A model generated the notes under the pieces. It made no database searches and was not told the origin of the DNA. It saw nothing but the letters and a program-made list of their open reading frames with translations. From assembly GCA_964445695.1 (NCBI GenBank), contig CAYULF010000001.1, positions 310,001 through 374,000 on the forward strand: a stretch of 64,000 bases of DNA, written 5' to 3'. Of the stretch, positions 27,686 through 37,690 are shown piece after piece; position 1 is the first letter of the stretch, and each line of letters opens with the position of its first letter. The position numbers and the translations under genes are program-made. Source of the stretch: JAUIKM01 sp964445695. GTDB lineage: Bacteria; Bacteroidota; Ignavibacteria; Kapaibacteriales; UBA7675.

Positions 27686-29971
27686 TCAGCGCAGGTCACG
27701 GCAAATAATGCGGTTGTCATCCTTGTTCACAATCACCAGTTTTCCGCCCTCGTTGGTGACAAAGGGCAACCAGTCGCCGTACTCTTTCAGTTGGCATTTC
27801 CACACGGGAGATTCACCTCCGTCCAAACGAACGGCAATTATCTGACTTCCGCTCTCCAGCACAATTGACCGGCCGGCCACTGTGGTAAAAAGCCGTCTTG
27901 GCTGCAAAGAAGAAAGGTCCATTTGTTCCTCGACACTGACCTCGCCGTCCGCCGAAATGACGAGTATTCCTTTGGGGCTGGTCATAACAATTTCGCTGTC
28001 GGTTGTTACTGCAATTCCATCATTCCGAGTGTTTATTGTCCAATTTAAATCAATGTCGGACTGTACTATTTCATCATAGTCGTACAGCGAAACTGTCCAC
28101 GCTTCCTTTCCCAGATTAACCCACTTTTCGGGATTGCGTACAATAGGGAATGCCTTAATCTCACCATGGCCAAATTCGTAGGTGTATTGCAGATCGGCCG
28201 AGTCAGAAATACTAATATCCATATTCCGGGATCGAACGAGTAGCGTCGTCTCAATTTTCCCATTCTCCACTTTGACATCCCAGTAATCATACCACGAGGT
28301 ATACTTTGCCCTCACAACGATTGAACCATTGTTTCTATGACTGTTAACTAGGATGAGTCCATATTGTATCTGTGTGTCGGCCAGTTTAAGCGAATCGATT
28401 TCACCATCACGGTGAAACAGATACAGATGTTCAGATCCGATTCCAAGAAACTGATCGTCCATTTCACGTACCTCGAAACAATTCTTTATCACGGGAATCT
28501 CGGACTGATAACCCCATAGCTTCATCATCCGGGGGTTTAATCTGGAAGGCATTCGATATCTCAGAGGAACGATATGAGCTGACTGACGCTTGACCAATTC
28601 GCCGCTTTCCAGATCTATGGAAAAGAACAACTCTCCGTCGAGGTCATCCGAGTGTTCCGGGACCATGCTGGATCGGGATAAAAATCCCGCCAGAAAACCA
28701 TGCGCCATACTGTCGGACAGTCCTGTTATTTGCAGATAGCTCGCCCCGTTGGGACGCAATGACTGTTCATTGGAACGCCCAAAGATATATGACAGAAAAC
28801 GAAATTTTCCCTGGCGTATGTTGCCGTAATCTGAAAAGAACTGCCAGGCTCCAGTGGACAGGCTGCAACGCCACAGCACCTTACCGGTCTGCATGTTAAT
28901 CCTCGCAAGGCTGACCAGAGATTCCATACCAGGTGAATGCAAACACCATAGTGCATCGTTGTTATCCAGAAAAACCACGGTGTCGACGATGCCTGAGAGA
29001 ACGCCGTCGGACTGGTAATCCCAGAGCTTGCGTTGCCCTGCTACACTGAACACGGCCTGCTGATTCTTATGACTCTGCACAATGAAAATATCTTCGTCCG
29101 ACTTAAAAAAACGCAACGCGTCAGCATCCTCGCTATTAAACTCCAACGGTTGAAAAGCGGCTTTTCCGATGGTATTGATTGTATATGCGCCCTTTTGGGT
29201 AAGAAAAACCAATAAGCTGTCCTGAACTGCCGCAGGCTCGCGGTAGTACCGCAATATTGGAGCCTCTGAATTATCATGTATGTGCAAAAGTTCTCTTTTA
29301 CTGTAATCCAGCACGTAGAGGAAGTCGCTGTCTTCACTACCCGCCAACAGAGCGTAATTGCCGAGCCTGAGAAGTTGCGGATCGCGCATGTCGTCTTCGC
29401 CAAAGTGTATGCTGCGCCGATCAACGAGATCTATTATCTGGATGGCTCCGTCGAGGTATATAACAAGCAGACTGTCGTCGACATGGTATTCAATCAGACT
29501 TTCTATATCTACAAACTCGGTCCAGATCCCGTAGGGGAAGTAGCGATCTGCCAGCCAACGCATATCCCCGTCTTCCAGCAAAGTCGCACGGCGCACGGCA
29601 CGACCGCTCTCGTCCGGACAAAGTTCCAGCTGGCTTAATACGTCGCCATCGGCCGATGCCAGGAAGTACAGTGAATCTTCGGTGGAAAAAATCACCTCGT
29701 CACGAGATGAAATAAAAAAGACGGCGTTGGACTCATCTATGTCCTCAAACTGTTTGCTCCAAATGAGTTTACCGTCATCCAGATTTGTGCATTTCATGAT
29801 ATAGTCGCTTTCGTCGACAATGTGCACCATGAATGTTCCGCGCGGCGAGACAATCGAACGTACGATGTCTTCTTCTTCCTCCAGGATCCAGTTTTCGGCG
29901 GAAAGTTCCATCGCCGTAAAACACAGAACAACACAGATGAAACTCAACCGAGTTAACACGCTCACCCTCAT
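27686..29971 (-). CDS. Secreted beta-propeller-like protein, paralogue A
   Basis: About 761 residues from ATG 29971 (MRVSVLTRLSFICVVL), a normal signal peptide ending near ELSAENW; the frame is open to 30022 but the extra residues lack signal character. The body has PQQ/WD-like repeats (LDDGKLIWSKQF, VFFISSRDEVIFS, ESGELVKRQS, ADGEVSVEEQ). It aligns along its whole length with 31217-33526, for example EDIVRSIVSPRG against EDIVRSVVSPRG, YLDGAIQIIDLVDRRSIHF against YLDCRIHMFDLVDRRSIHY. It lacks a T9SS sorting domain. Function unknown; a tandem duplicate. Confidence 0.8.
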   Translation of the reverse strand: MRVSVLTRLSFICVVLCFTAMELSAENWILEEEEDIVRSIVSPRGTFMVHIVDESDYIMKCTNLDDGKLIWSKQFEDIDESNAVFFISSRDEVIFSTEDSLYFLASADGDVLSQLELCPDESGRAVRRATLLEDGDMRWLADRYFPYGIWTEFVDIESLIEYHVDDSLLVIYLDGAIQIIDLVDRRSIHFGEDDMRDPQLLRLGNYALLAGSEDSDFLYVLDYSKRELLHIHDNSEAPILRYYREPAAVQDSLLVFLTQKGAYTINTIGKAAFQPLEFNSEDADALRFFKSDEDIFIVQSHKNQQAVFSVAGQRKLWDYQSDGVLSGIVDTVVFLDNNDALWCLHSPGMESLVSLARINMQTGKVLWRCSLSTGAWQFFSDYGNIRQGKFRFLSYIFGRSNEQSLRPNGASYLQITGLSDSMAHGFLAGFLSRSSMVPEHSDDLDGELFFSIDLESGELVKRQSAHIVPLRYRMPSRLNPRMMKLWGYQSEIPVIKNCFEVREMDDQFLGIGSEHLYLFHRDGEIDSLKLADTQIQYGLILVNSHRNNGSIVVRAKYTSWYDYWDVKVENGKIETTLLVRSRNMDISISDSADLQYTYEFGHGEIKAFPIVRNPEKWVNLGKEAWTVSLYDYDEIVQSDIDLNWTINTRNDGIAVTTDSEIVMTSPKGILVISADGEVSVEEQMDLSSLQPRRLFTTVAGRSIVLESGSQIIAVRLDGGESPVWKCQLKEYGDWLPFVTNEGGKLVIVNKDDNRIICRDLR

Positions 29972-30257
29972 TACCAATTTTCCTGTACGCGTTGTATACC
30001 TCATGCTGACAGACCCATCCAACTGGCGGGCGGTTTATCATTCATCGGGCATATTGTTCAGAAGGATTTGAAATACTTCCCGGCAACGCATGTGCTTAAT
30101 TCACCGGGATACCGGTTTATACACTGCGATTGATGGGAAGTGTGTATCGTTGTTTATCGTGCCATTCACCGGATTCGATCAAATTTACACCATTTACTGA
30201 CAAACTGCCAGTTGCACTTCTCGTTTGAAGCACCAGACGGCGAACATCTCACTATGA

Positions 30258-30465
30258 TCGCTTTGAGGTCTGCGCTGCGCTTGCCCTCAGGCTCTTTTGA
30301 GGTATTGTTCGGCATCGCGCCGGAAACGCCAAGTCCCGGAGTCAGCTGAAGTTCCTGCAGCAGAAGAGCATGAGGACTGTCACTCAGTGGCATGAAATTC
30401 CACACTGCGCGACAAACAAAACAGTCATGCGAGCCTGAGGCGCGTCAGCGACTCAAAGCGAGAAA
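30258..30465 (+). repeat. Dispersed palindromic intergenic repeat, copy 6
   Basis: Begins with the same ATCGCTTTGAGGTCTGCGCT as copy 5 and ends with GAGCCTGAGGCGCGTCAGCG and ACTCAAAGCGA. The arms are well conserved while the central part differs from copy 5, which argues that the arms are the constrained part. Confidence 0.85.
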
Positions 30466-30664
30466 TTGCCGGAGCGAGGCCGAAGCAGCAAAGCGCAAAA
30501 CAAACAAGACTGAAGTGGAGATTAAAACCGACAAAGTCCGAAAATTCTATCGGGAACGTCGATTCAGTTGCTGGTACCGCGACGTTAACGAGTGCGTTAA
30601 TACATGAAATCTGCCGTCCGGCGGCCGGCCGGATGTACAGGTATGCAGGAAAACAGTTCAGTAA

Positions 30665-31024
30665 CGACGAGCCTGCGAGTCTGAAGTCTTTGTTAACAGG
30701 TGTTGAATCCTGAAGATGTGGTTTAAAGTCTCTGAGACTTAAAAGGCTGATCCTCCGGCCCCACCAGGGCCCACCCCCGCCGCCACCAGACCAACATTTT
30801 TTTGCGATCTCCCAATCTTCGGACATGCTCCCGCGACCTCGAATTTCGAGCTTGTCGTGAGAGGTATACGCCTTCCCTATTTCGGGATTCCTCCGGTGCG
30901 GCACGGCCGAATCTTCCGGATGATTCGACATGTGCAACATGTCGATGATGCGACATTTAACAAACTGTAAAAGTGTGAACGGGCAATATTCTCGATTGAA
31001 CGTAGCGGATTTTGTGGGTTTGCG
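30665..31024 (+). repeat. Long intergenic repeat, second copy
   Basis: Near-identical partner of 27195-27554 (see there). Its C-rich motif is at 30767-30789. It lies 192 bases past the stop of paralogue B, just as the first copy lies 131 bases past the stop of paralogue A. Confidence 0.9.
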
Positions 31025-31216
31025 AACTCGAAATACCTATTCACTGCCAAATGTAACATTGTCGGAATAGCAGGAACACTGTTTAGTACTGTTTGTTCCG
31101 AATCGAGAGTGGCTCAAAGAAACGGTCGGACCATTGGCCCGACCGATCGTAGAATTCAGAAGTTGTATAAAGCGGAATTGTGAAGTCACTTGTTTTGGCA
31201 GCAAACAGGATCCGCA

Positions 31217-33526
31217 CTACTCCAGCATGTCGTGGCACAGGATGCGATTGTCCTCTTTGTCCACGATTACGAGTTTGCCGCGCTCGCTGGTGACAATGGG
31301 CAGTGCCTTGTCAAATTCCGGTACGGTGTATTCAACAATCGGAGATTCACCTCCGTCGAGATTAACCACATAAATTCGGTCATAACACTGGAACGCAACC
31401 GAACGACCTGCCTGTGTCGGGCTTAATCGCGTTTTCAGAGCTTCCTCAAAATTCAGTGTAGTTGATGTCGTCAGTTTACCATCAGAGGTAATGACAAGCA
31501 AACCCTTCTTACCATTCATGATGAGGTCGCCATCGGTGGTAATCCGCACGCCCATGTTAAAGTTGTACCGATATCTGGAGACGGCATTCCAACCTTTCAA
31601 CAGTCCGTCATACTCATCGATCGGAACTGACCAGAGTTCCTGCCCCAGATCCACCCAATTGTCCGGGTTTTGCATTTTGGGAAATGCTTGCACATTGCCG
31701 TGAGCGATGTAGTACGTGTGACTGAGATCGGCTGAATCTGAAACTCGAACGTTGGGTTGCATGGAACGTACAAGCAGTGTTGTCTGAATTGCACCATTCG
31801 CCACATTGACATCCCAATAGTCGTACCAACTGGTATAACGTGAACGCACAACAATGCCGCCATTCTCCCGACGGCTTGTCACCACATTAAGACCGTCCTG
31901 ATCCTGTGTGTCGGCTAGTTTGAGTGAGTCGATCGTTCCATCCGGATGAAACAGAAAAACATGCTCAAATCCTACGCCCAGATTCGTGCCATCAATTTCA
32001 AACAGGCTGAACTTGTTCCCTGCATTCGGAATGAAGTAATTGTGCGGACCAACAACCGTACTGCGCATCACGTCCACGAGCGGGTCTATCTTAGACATTA
32101 TTTGCGGTCTGTACCGTTCAATTAGCTCCCCCGTCGCAAGATCAACGGAAAAAAACAGCTCACCGTCAGTGTCAATTTCTTCAACTGAAAAATCCCCGGA
32201 TTGGGACAGATAGCCAATCAGTGAACCGTGGATAAATCCGTTATTTACATCCATCAATCGCATGAACGTCGCGCCGTGATCCCGAATATTGCGTGCCGAA
32301 TCAAGACAGTAGTTCATTTTCCAGCTCGGCGTACCATTATATGTTCTGTATTCAACGTCGCAAGCCCATTGAGGAGCATAGGCTGAATAGTCGGAAAAAA
32401 ACGGTAATCTGGCTGCTGCCAGCGCGGTCTTCCATCTCACGTCGCCGGACAGCATGTTAACTCTTGCAAGACTGACCTTTGGGGCCTGGTCTCGTGAATG
32501 AAGGCAGCAGATCGCATCGTTTTTATCCACAAAAACCACCGTGTCGACGATTCCTGCCAGAACATCATCGCCGCGCTGCCAGAGTTTGCGTTGTTTAATC
32601 ACGCTGTATACAGACTGTTCTTCGTCGTGACTCTGTACTATCAGCAGATCATCATCGGATTGAAAGAGGCGCACCATCTCCGAATCTTCAAGATCGAACT
32701 CAAGCTGCTTTATAATTTTGCCACTGTTCAGGTTAAGTATCTCAGCGCCTTCAGAGGTTAAAAATACAAGCAGGCTGTCGCGGACAGTAAAGGGTTCACG
32801 ATAGAAACGCGGAACAGGTCGATCGGAATTGTCATGGATGTAAACCAGCTCGCGCTTTTGCCTGTTAAGGATGTACATGTGCTTGCTGTTTTCATTCCCC
32901 ATAATCATCAGGAACGGATCCAGTTCGACAACCACAGGATGAATGTGTTCGCCTTTTCCATAGTGGATACTGCGCCGATCAACCAGGTCAAACATGTGAA
33001 TACGACAATCCAGATAGACGATCAACAGATACTCGTCGACATAGTAATCCACCATCCTGTTGATATCAGATGCATCGTGAAAATCTTCATGATACTGTTT
33101 TCCCAGCCATCGAAAGTCGGCATCTTCCTGAAATGTTATCTTGCGAATATACCTCCGCTGATCTTCGGGAAACATGTCCAGCCGTTGCAGCACCTCGCCA
33201 TTTTTGGAATCGAGAAAGTAGAGTGAATCCTTCGTGGAAAAAATAACTTCGTCATGAGCTGAAATGAAAAAGACGGCTTCATCAATAGCTCCGTTGTCAA
33301 ATTTTCTGCTCCAGGTATTCGTACCGTCATCCAGATTTGTGCATTTCATGAGATAGTCATCATCTTCGACGATATAGACCATAAACTTGCCGCGCGGCGA
33401 GACGACCGAACGCACGATGTCTTCATTTTCTTCAATAGTCCAGTTGGCGGCAAACACCTGATTGCCGGCAGCGCCGATCCCCATGAACAGGAATAAAAAG
33501 GAAAGGAGTCGTGCCAATTTCTTCAT
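31217..33526 (-). CDS. Secreted beta-propeller-like protein, paralogue B
   Basis: A 769-residue homologue of 27686-29971. Signal peptide MKKLARLLSFLFLFMGIGAAGNQVFA; then propeller-like repeats with LDDGTNTWSRKFDN, VFFISAHDEVIFSTKDSLYFL, VRWKTALA, ATGELIERYRP. It ends with DGGESPIVEYTVPEF and VDKEDNRILCHDM, parallel to paralogue A's end. Roughly half of the residues appear identical in the stretches I compared. No sorting domain or catalytic motif is visible. Orientation and downstream repeat match paralogue A. Confidence 0.8.
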   Translation of the reverse strand: MKKLARLLSFLFLFMGIGAAGNQVFAANWTIEENEDIVRSVVSPRGKFMVYIVEDDDYLMKCTNLDDGTNTWSRKFDNGAIDEAVFFISAHDEVIFSTKDSLYFLDSKNGEVLQRLDMFPEDQRRYIRKITFQEDADFRWLGKQYHEDFHDASDINRMVDYYVDEYLLIVYLDCRIHMFDLVDRRSIHYGKGEHIHPVVVELDPFLMIMGNENSKHMYILNRQKRELVYIHDNSDRPVPRFYREPFTVRDSLLVFLTSEGAEILNLNSGKIIKQLEFDLEDSEMVRLFQSDDDLLIVQSHDEEQSVYSVIKQRKLWQRGDDVLAGIVDTVVFVDKNDAICCLHSRDQAPKVSLARVNMLSGDVRWKTALAAARLPFFSDYSAYAPQWACDVEYRTYNGTPSWKMNYCLDSARNIRDHGATFMRLMDVNNGFIHGSLIGYLSQSGDFSVEEIDTDGELFFSVDLATGELIERYRPQIMSKIDPLVDVMRSTVVGPHNYFIPNAGNKFSLFEIDGTNLGVGFEHVFLFHPDGTIDSLKLADTQDQDGLNVVTSRRENGGIVVRSRYTSWYDYWDVNVANGAIQTTLLVRSMQPNVRVSDSADLSHTYYIAHGNVQAFPKMQNPDNWVDLGQELWSVPIDEYDGLLKGWNAVSRYRYNFNMGVRITTDGDLIMNGKKGLLVITSDGKLTTSTTLNFEEALKTRLSPTQAGRSVAFQCYDRIYVVNLDGGESPIVEYTVPEFDKALPIVTSERGKLVIVDKEDNRILCHDMLE

Positions 33527-33878
33527 ATTTCAACCTTAGAAACCCATCCAACCTGGGAAATTTAATGTGTAATACTCGATCTACTTTTTCATTGGAACCA
33601 ATGAATTTCACCGGTACAACAGCTTACAATACACCTTCAGGAAACCACATCAATTCTTTCATTGGGGGAAAAGTCTCGCACTGCCTTCAGCACACATGCG
33701 ATTATGTCTCTCACACTATCTTTTCCACCCGCAAGATAGTACGCTTTTACCAGAAAGCACGTTTTATGTTTGGCCCGGCGTGTCGTGCGACGGCCGGATG
33801 CGTTTCAAACCCGATGAATGTGCTTTTTTGCGTAGTTTCAGCCTCGTGCAATTGTAACATTCAGATGCTGGAACTTCC
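33527..33878. other. Divergent intergenic region
   Basis: About 350 bases between paralogue B (reverse) and the S9 peptidase (forward). It is A+T-rich near B and must hold both promoters. I see no repeat copy or clear operator. Confidence 0.5.
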
Positions 33879-36749
33879 ATGACCCGCCGAATTAGTTTGC
33901 GCCGCATCCTCCGGCCGCGCCTGCTGTGTATTTTCCTGACGCTTGTGTTGATCAGCTCTTCCGCGCCCGCAAAGGACACGCTGCGCATTGAAGACATGAT
34001 GCACTTCACCGACATTCGCCACACGGCGACGTCGGCCGACGGACGTTGGATCGGTTGGTCGGAAACGCCGGACAGAGGCGACCGGACAGCGGTACTCAAG
34101 TCTCTGGAGTCGAACAAGGTGATGAAGGTGGAACGCGGCAGCGACATTGAGTTCAGCCGCGATGGAGCCTGGGCGGCCGTCAAGGTCGATATTCCGTACA
34201 GCGAGAAGGTCAAGGATTCAAAGGACAAGGACAAACCCGGCGCAATGATCGTCAATCTCGTCGCGGATACTCTGATGCCATTTGACAGCGTACAACAGCG
34301 GACGTTTTCACGCGATTCGCGCTGGCTGGCGCTGCATTTTTACAAGGCCGAAAAATCCAAACGCAAGGACAAACAAAAAGACAAAGACCAGGATACAAGC
34401 GGTGTCGGCGCTGCCGTACCGGACAGCACGACGGCGGATTCCACCGAGGTCAAACTGCGCGAAGAACATGCCGGTTCAAGACTGTTGTTAATCGACCTTA
34501 ACAGTAATCGGCGCGAGTTTATCGACAATGTGACGCGTTTTGCCTTTGACAGTACCGGGCGCTATCTGGCTTTTTCGATTGCGGACAAAAGCGGCGAACA
34601 AAACGCCCTGATGGTCAAGCCGCTGGACAGGCCCGGGGACGACGCAGTCCTGCCGATTCACAGCGCGCCATATCTGCACTTCAACAACCTGACATGGAAT
34701 AGTCGCAGCGGCGATCTGGCTTACCTGGCCTGTCCCGAAGACAGCAACGAACATATTAACGTCGGCAAACTCATGCTGTGGCGTCCAGGCAGTTCCACGC
34801 GGGAAATAGACATTTCCACCAATGTCGGCGCGGAATTCAGACTGCCGTTTAACAATACGCTGCAGTGGACGCGGGACGGCGAACGCCTTTACTTTGGGCT
34901 TGTGCACGTTTCGCGCAGTGAAATTGACCGGTTGGCGGCAATCGAAGAGGACAAAGACAAGGAGCAGGACAGCAGTGCTTTGTTTAACAAGGATAAAGTC
35001 CGCGAGGAAGCAGGGCTGAGCGTGTGGCACTGGGCCGACTCACTGATTGCGCCGCAGCAGCGCAAGATGTGGAAACGCGTTGATGAAAATTTATACGACG
35101 CCGTGTACCACCTTACAAGCGATCGGGTGGTACAATTGGCCGATCTTAACATGCCAGCAATTCGGCGTTCGCAGAATGCGACGCGCGCTTTGGGTTTCAG
35201 CTCACTCCCCTATCTTCGCGAATCGACCTGGGCCGGCTGGTTTAACGACGTGTATGAAGTGGACCTGCAGACCGGCAAACGGACCTTGTTGTTAAACAAC
35301 TTTGAAGATGAATCGGATCATATCAGTCTTTCACCGGGCGGAAAATACACAGCGTATTACCTGGATTCAGCCTGGAGTTTGAGGGACAACAAAACTGGAA
35401 CGACGCGCAATCTCACTTCCGGGATTGCTACGCCATTCTACAACGAAACGCATGACTATCCGCGCCCTGCGCCGGGCTACGACGTCGCAGGCTGGACGCA
35501 GAATGACGAAGCCGTTCTGATCAGGGATCGCTTCGACATCTGGATGTTTCCATCGAAGGGCGGCGCGGGTAAACGCATAACCAAAAACGGACGCGAAACG
35601 CAGCAACGCTTCGGCATTGTTAATACCGACAGTTTGCGCATGTGGATCGACACAAAGGAGAATCTGTTGCTGCAGGCTTTCAGTGAAAAAACAAAGAGCA
35701 GCAGTTTCCACGAGTTAAACATCGACAGCGGCAAACTGCGAACTCTGCTCGCGGAGAACAGACGATTCACTTCCGTGATGAAAGCTGAGGATTCAGGCCT
35801 GATTGTATTCAAGAAGGAAAGTTTTGATGTGTATCCGGATCTGTGGGTTACGAATTTGCAATTCAGGAACCCCGTCAAAATTTCCAACGGTCAACAGCAG
35901 CTTGACAGTTTGCTGTGGGGCACAAGTGAGCTGGTCGAGTGGACCAGTCTGGACGGGCTGCCGCTGGAAGGCGTGCTGATTAAACCCGCCAACTACGATC
36001 CGAACAAAACATATCCTGTCATTGTGTACTTCTATCGCTTGTGGAGCTGGCGTCTGCACGACTTCTGGATGCCGCGCATCAGCGACGGGCTTTCGGCTTC
36101 GTACTACGCTTCCAACGGCTACTGTGTGTTTGTGCCGGACGTGAAGTTTGAAGTTGGTTATCCGGGTCCTTCGGCCGTGCGCTGCATAGTTCCCGGAGTT
36201 CAAAAGTTAATCGACATGGGGGTGGCGGATCCGGCGCGCGTCGGCATACACGGGCATTCATGGAGCGGTTATCAAACGGCCTATGTGATCACACAATCGG
36301 ACATGTTTGCGGCGGCGCTGGCCGGTGCGCCGGTGGGCAATATGACGAGCGCATACAGCGGCATCCGATTGGGCTCGGGTCTGGCACGTCAGTTTCAATA
36401 CGAACACTACCAGAGTCGCATCGGCGGCAGCCTGTGGGACGTGCCGATGCGCTACATTGAAAACTCGCCGGTGTTTTACGCAGACCGCATCAACACGCCG
36501 CTGATGATCATGTTCGGCGACAAGGACGACGCGGTGCCATGGCCGCAGGGTATTGAGCTCTACCTGGCGCTGCGGCGCTTCAACAAGCCCTGTGTGATGC
36601 TGCAGTACCACAACGAGCCGCATCATCTGAAGGAGTTCGGCAATCAGATCGACTACATGATTCGGGTTAAACAGTTTTTTGATCATTTTCTCGATGACGC
36701 GCCGGCGCCGAGCTGGTGGCAGACGGGCGAGCCGTATTTGGGAGAGTGA
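33879..36749 (+). CDS. S9-family (prolyl oligopeptidase-like) secreted peptidase
   Basis: A 956-residue serine peptidase with a signal peptide (LLCIFLTLVLISSSAPAKD). The N-terminal 650 residues form the beta-propeller and contain a low-complexity charged loop (KSKRKDKQKDKDQD, then KDKEQD). The C-terminal alpha/beta-hydrolase domain has the nucleophile Ser794 in GIHGHSWSGYQTA, the Asp in IMFGDKDDAVPW and the His in NEPHHLKE. The usual GHSxGG is GHSWSG here. Probably periplasmic or surface cleavage of peptides. Length is typical of the larger Bacteroidota members. Confidence 0.93.
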   Translation: MTRRISLRRILRPRLLCIFLTLVLISSSAPAKDTLRIEDMMHFTDIRHTATSADGRWIGWSETPDRGDRTAVLKSLESNKVMKVERGSDIEFSRDGAWAAVKVDIPYSEKVKDSKDKDKPGAMIVNLVADTLMPFDSVQQRTFSRDSRWLALHFYKAEKSKRKDKQKDKDQDTSGVGAAVPDSTTADSTEVKLREEHAGSRLLLIDLNSNRREFIDNVTRFAFDSTGRYLAFSIADKSGEQNALMVKPLDRPGDDAVLPIHSAPYLHFNNLTWNSRSGDLAYLACPEDSNEHINVGKLMLWRPGSSTREIDISTNVGAEFRLPFNNTLQWTRDGERLYFGLVHVSRSEIDRLAAIEEDKDKEQDSSALFNKDKVREEAGLSVWHWADSLIAPQQRKMWKRVDENLYDAVYHLTSDRVVQLADLNMPAIRRSQNATRALGFSSLPYLRESTWAGWFNDVYEVDLQTGKRTLLLNNFEDESDHISLSPGGKYTAYYLDSAWSLRDNKTGTTRNLTSGIATPFYNETHDYPRPAPGYDVAGWTQNDEAVLIRDRFDIWMFPSKGGAGKRITKNGRETQQRFGIVNTDSLRMWIDTKENLLLQAFSEKTKSSSFHELNIDSGKLRTLLAENRRFTSVMKAEDSGLIVFKKESFDVYPDLWVTNLQFRNPVKISNGQQQLDSLLWGTSELVEWTSLDGLPLEGVLIKPANYDPNKTYPVIVYFYRLWSWRLHDFWMPRISDGLSASYYASNGYCVFVPDVKFEVGYPGPSAVRCIVPGVQKLIDMGVADPARVGIHGHSWSGYQTAYVITQSDMFAAALAGAPVGNMTSAYSGIRLGSGLARQFQYEHYQSRIGGSLWDVPMRYIENSPVFYADRINTPLMIMFGDKDDAVPWPQGIELYLALRRFNKPCVMLQYHNEPHHLKEFGNQIDYMIRVKQFFDHFLDDAPAPSWWQTGEPYLGE

Positions 36750-37690
36750 TCCCGAGGAACGAAAAGCGGAGATTTGAGTTTTCGGCGGGCCGAGATCTGT
36801 TCAGTTAAGCTTCAGACGTTTTCTTACCGCTGTAATTGGTACGGCTCGGGTTAAACAATCTGAATGTGTTTTCCCGGATAGCTGCGGCAGTTTGCATTGC
36901 TACGCCAGCAAGGGCGATTGAGTTCCGAGACATATGCTGGAGTCTGGCACTTCCGGCGCTCATTTGTAGCGCCTTACCGCTGCATTGAGGCGCCTTGTCG
37001 CTGCACTCTGGCGCCTTGTCGCTGCACTATAGCGCCTTGTCGCTGCACTGTGGCGCCTTGTCGCTGTAATCTGGCGTCTTGTCGCTGCACTCTGGCGCCT
37101 TGTCGCTGCACTATGGCGCTCGCTGAGCGCTTCGTTGACATCAGGCGCGGCGTTTACGGCGCTGTGGTTGGAAAAACAATTCTGCCGCGGCGGACATTCG
37201 GTGTGGAAATCCGAGACTGAAGTACTGAGACGGAGAGATTTCTCTTGTTTAAGTTGATGAGTTTCTGGTTTAAAGATTTGGTTTAAATACTTTTTAGTGT
37301 GATCAAAGGACCCACCCCGACACCACCACCTTACCAAGGACGATACCCACCAATATAGCTTCCCTTACCCGCTCCGCGCGGGCTCGTTCAGCATGCCACA
37401 GACCAGTGACCTCCGGGGCGCACACGACCGGTCCGCGCGCGCCGAAAACAGATTAAACATTCCACCATAGATATCCGCCTGGAAAAAACTGAACGACGCG
37501 CAGAACGTGGTTGAACGTGCCATATTCAGCGACAAACGGGAAGCGCGCATGGGCAGACGCCGAAAACAAAAAAGCTGAAAATCCATGGACGCCGCACTTC
37601 TCCCTCGCCGACGAGCAAAATGCTCATGAAGCAAGCCGGAGGAACGATCGGCGAAGCTCTGGAGAATGAAGCGTTAAATGTGGATGAGAA
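36750..37690. other. 0.94 kb intergenic region with minisatellite and C-rich motif
   Basis: No supported gene. It contains the 21-bp tandem repeat (36965-37120) and a diverged C-rich motif at 37308-37335 (GGACCCACCCCGACACCACC). GAACGTGGTTGAACGTGCCA at about 37504 matches the region right of the motif at 14428. Confidence 0.6.
36965..37120 (+). repeat. 21-bp minisatellite
   Basis: About seven or eight copies of GCGCCTTGTCGCTGCACTNT-G with point changes. As the unit is a multiple of three, frames stay open on both strands (APCRCT- and ATRRQSA-type repeats), but neither frame has a credible ribosome site or flanking domain. Confidence 0.85.

Noticed and set aside
36897..37220. Forward frame of 107 residues with APCRCT repeats
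   Set aside because: It is produced by the 21-bp minisatellite, and the opposite strand is open too.
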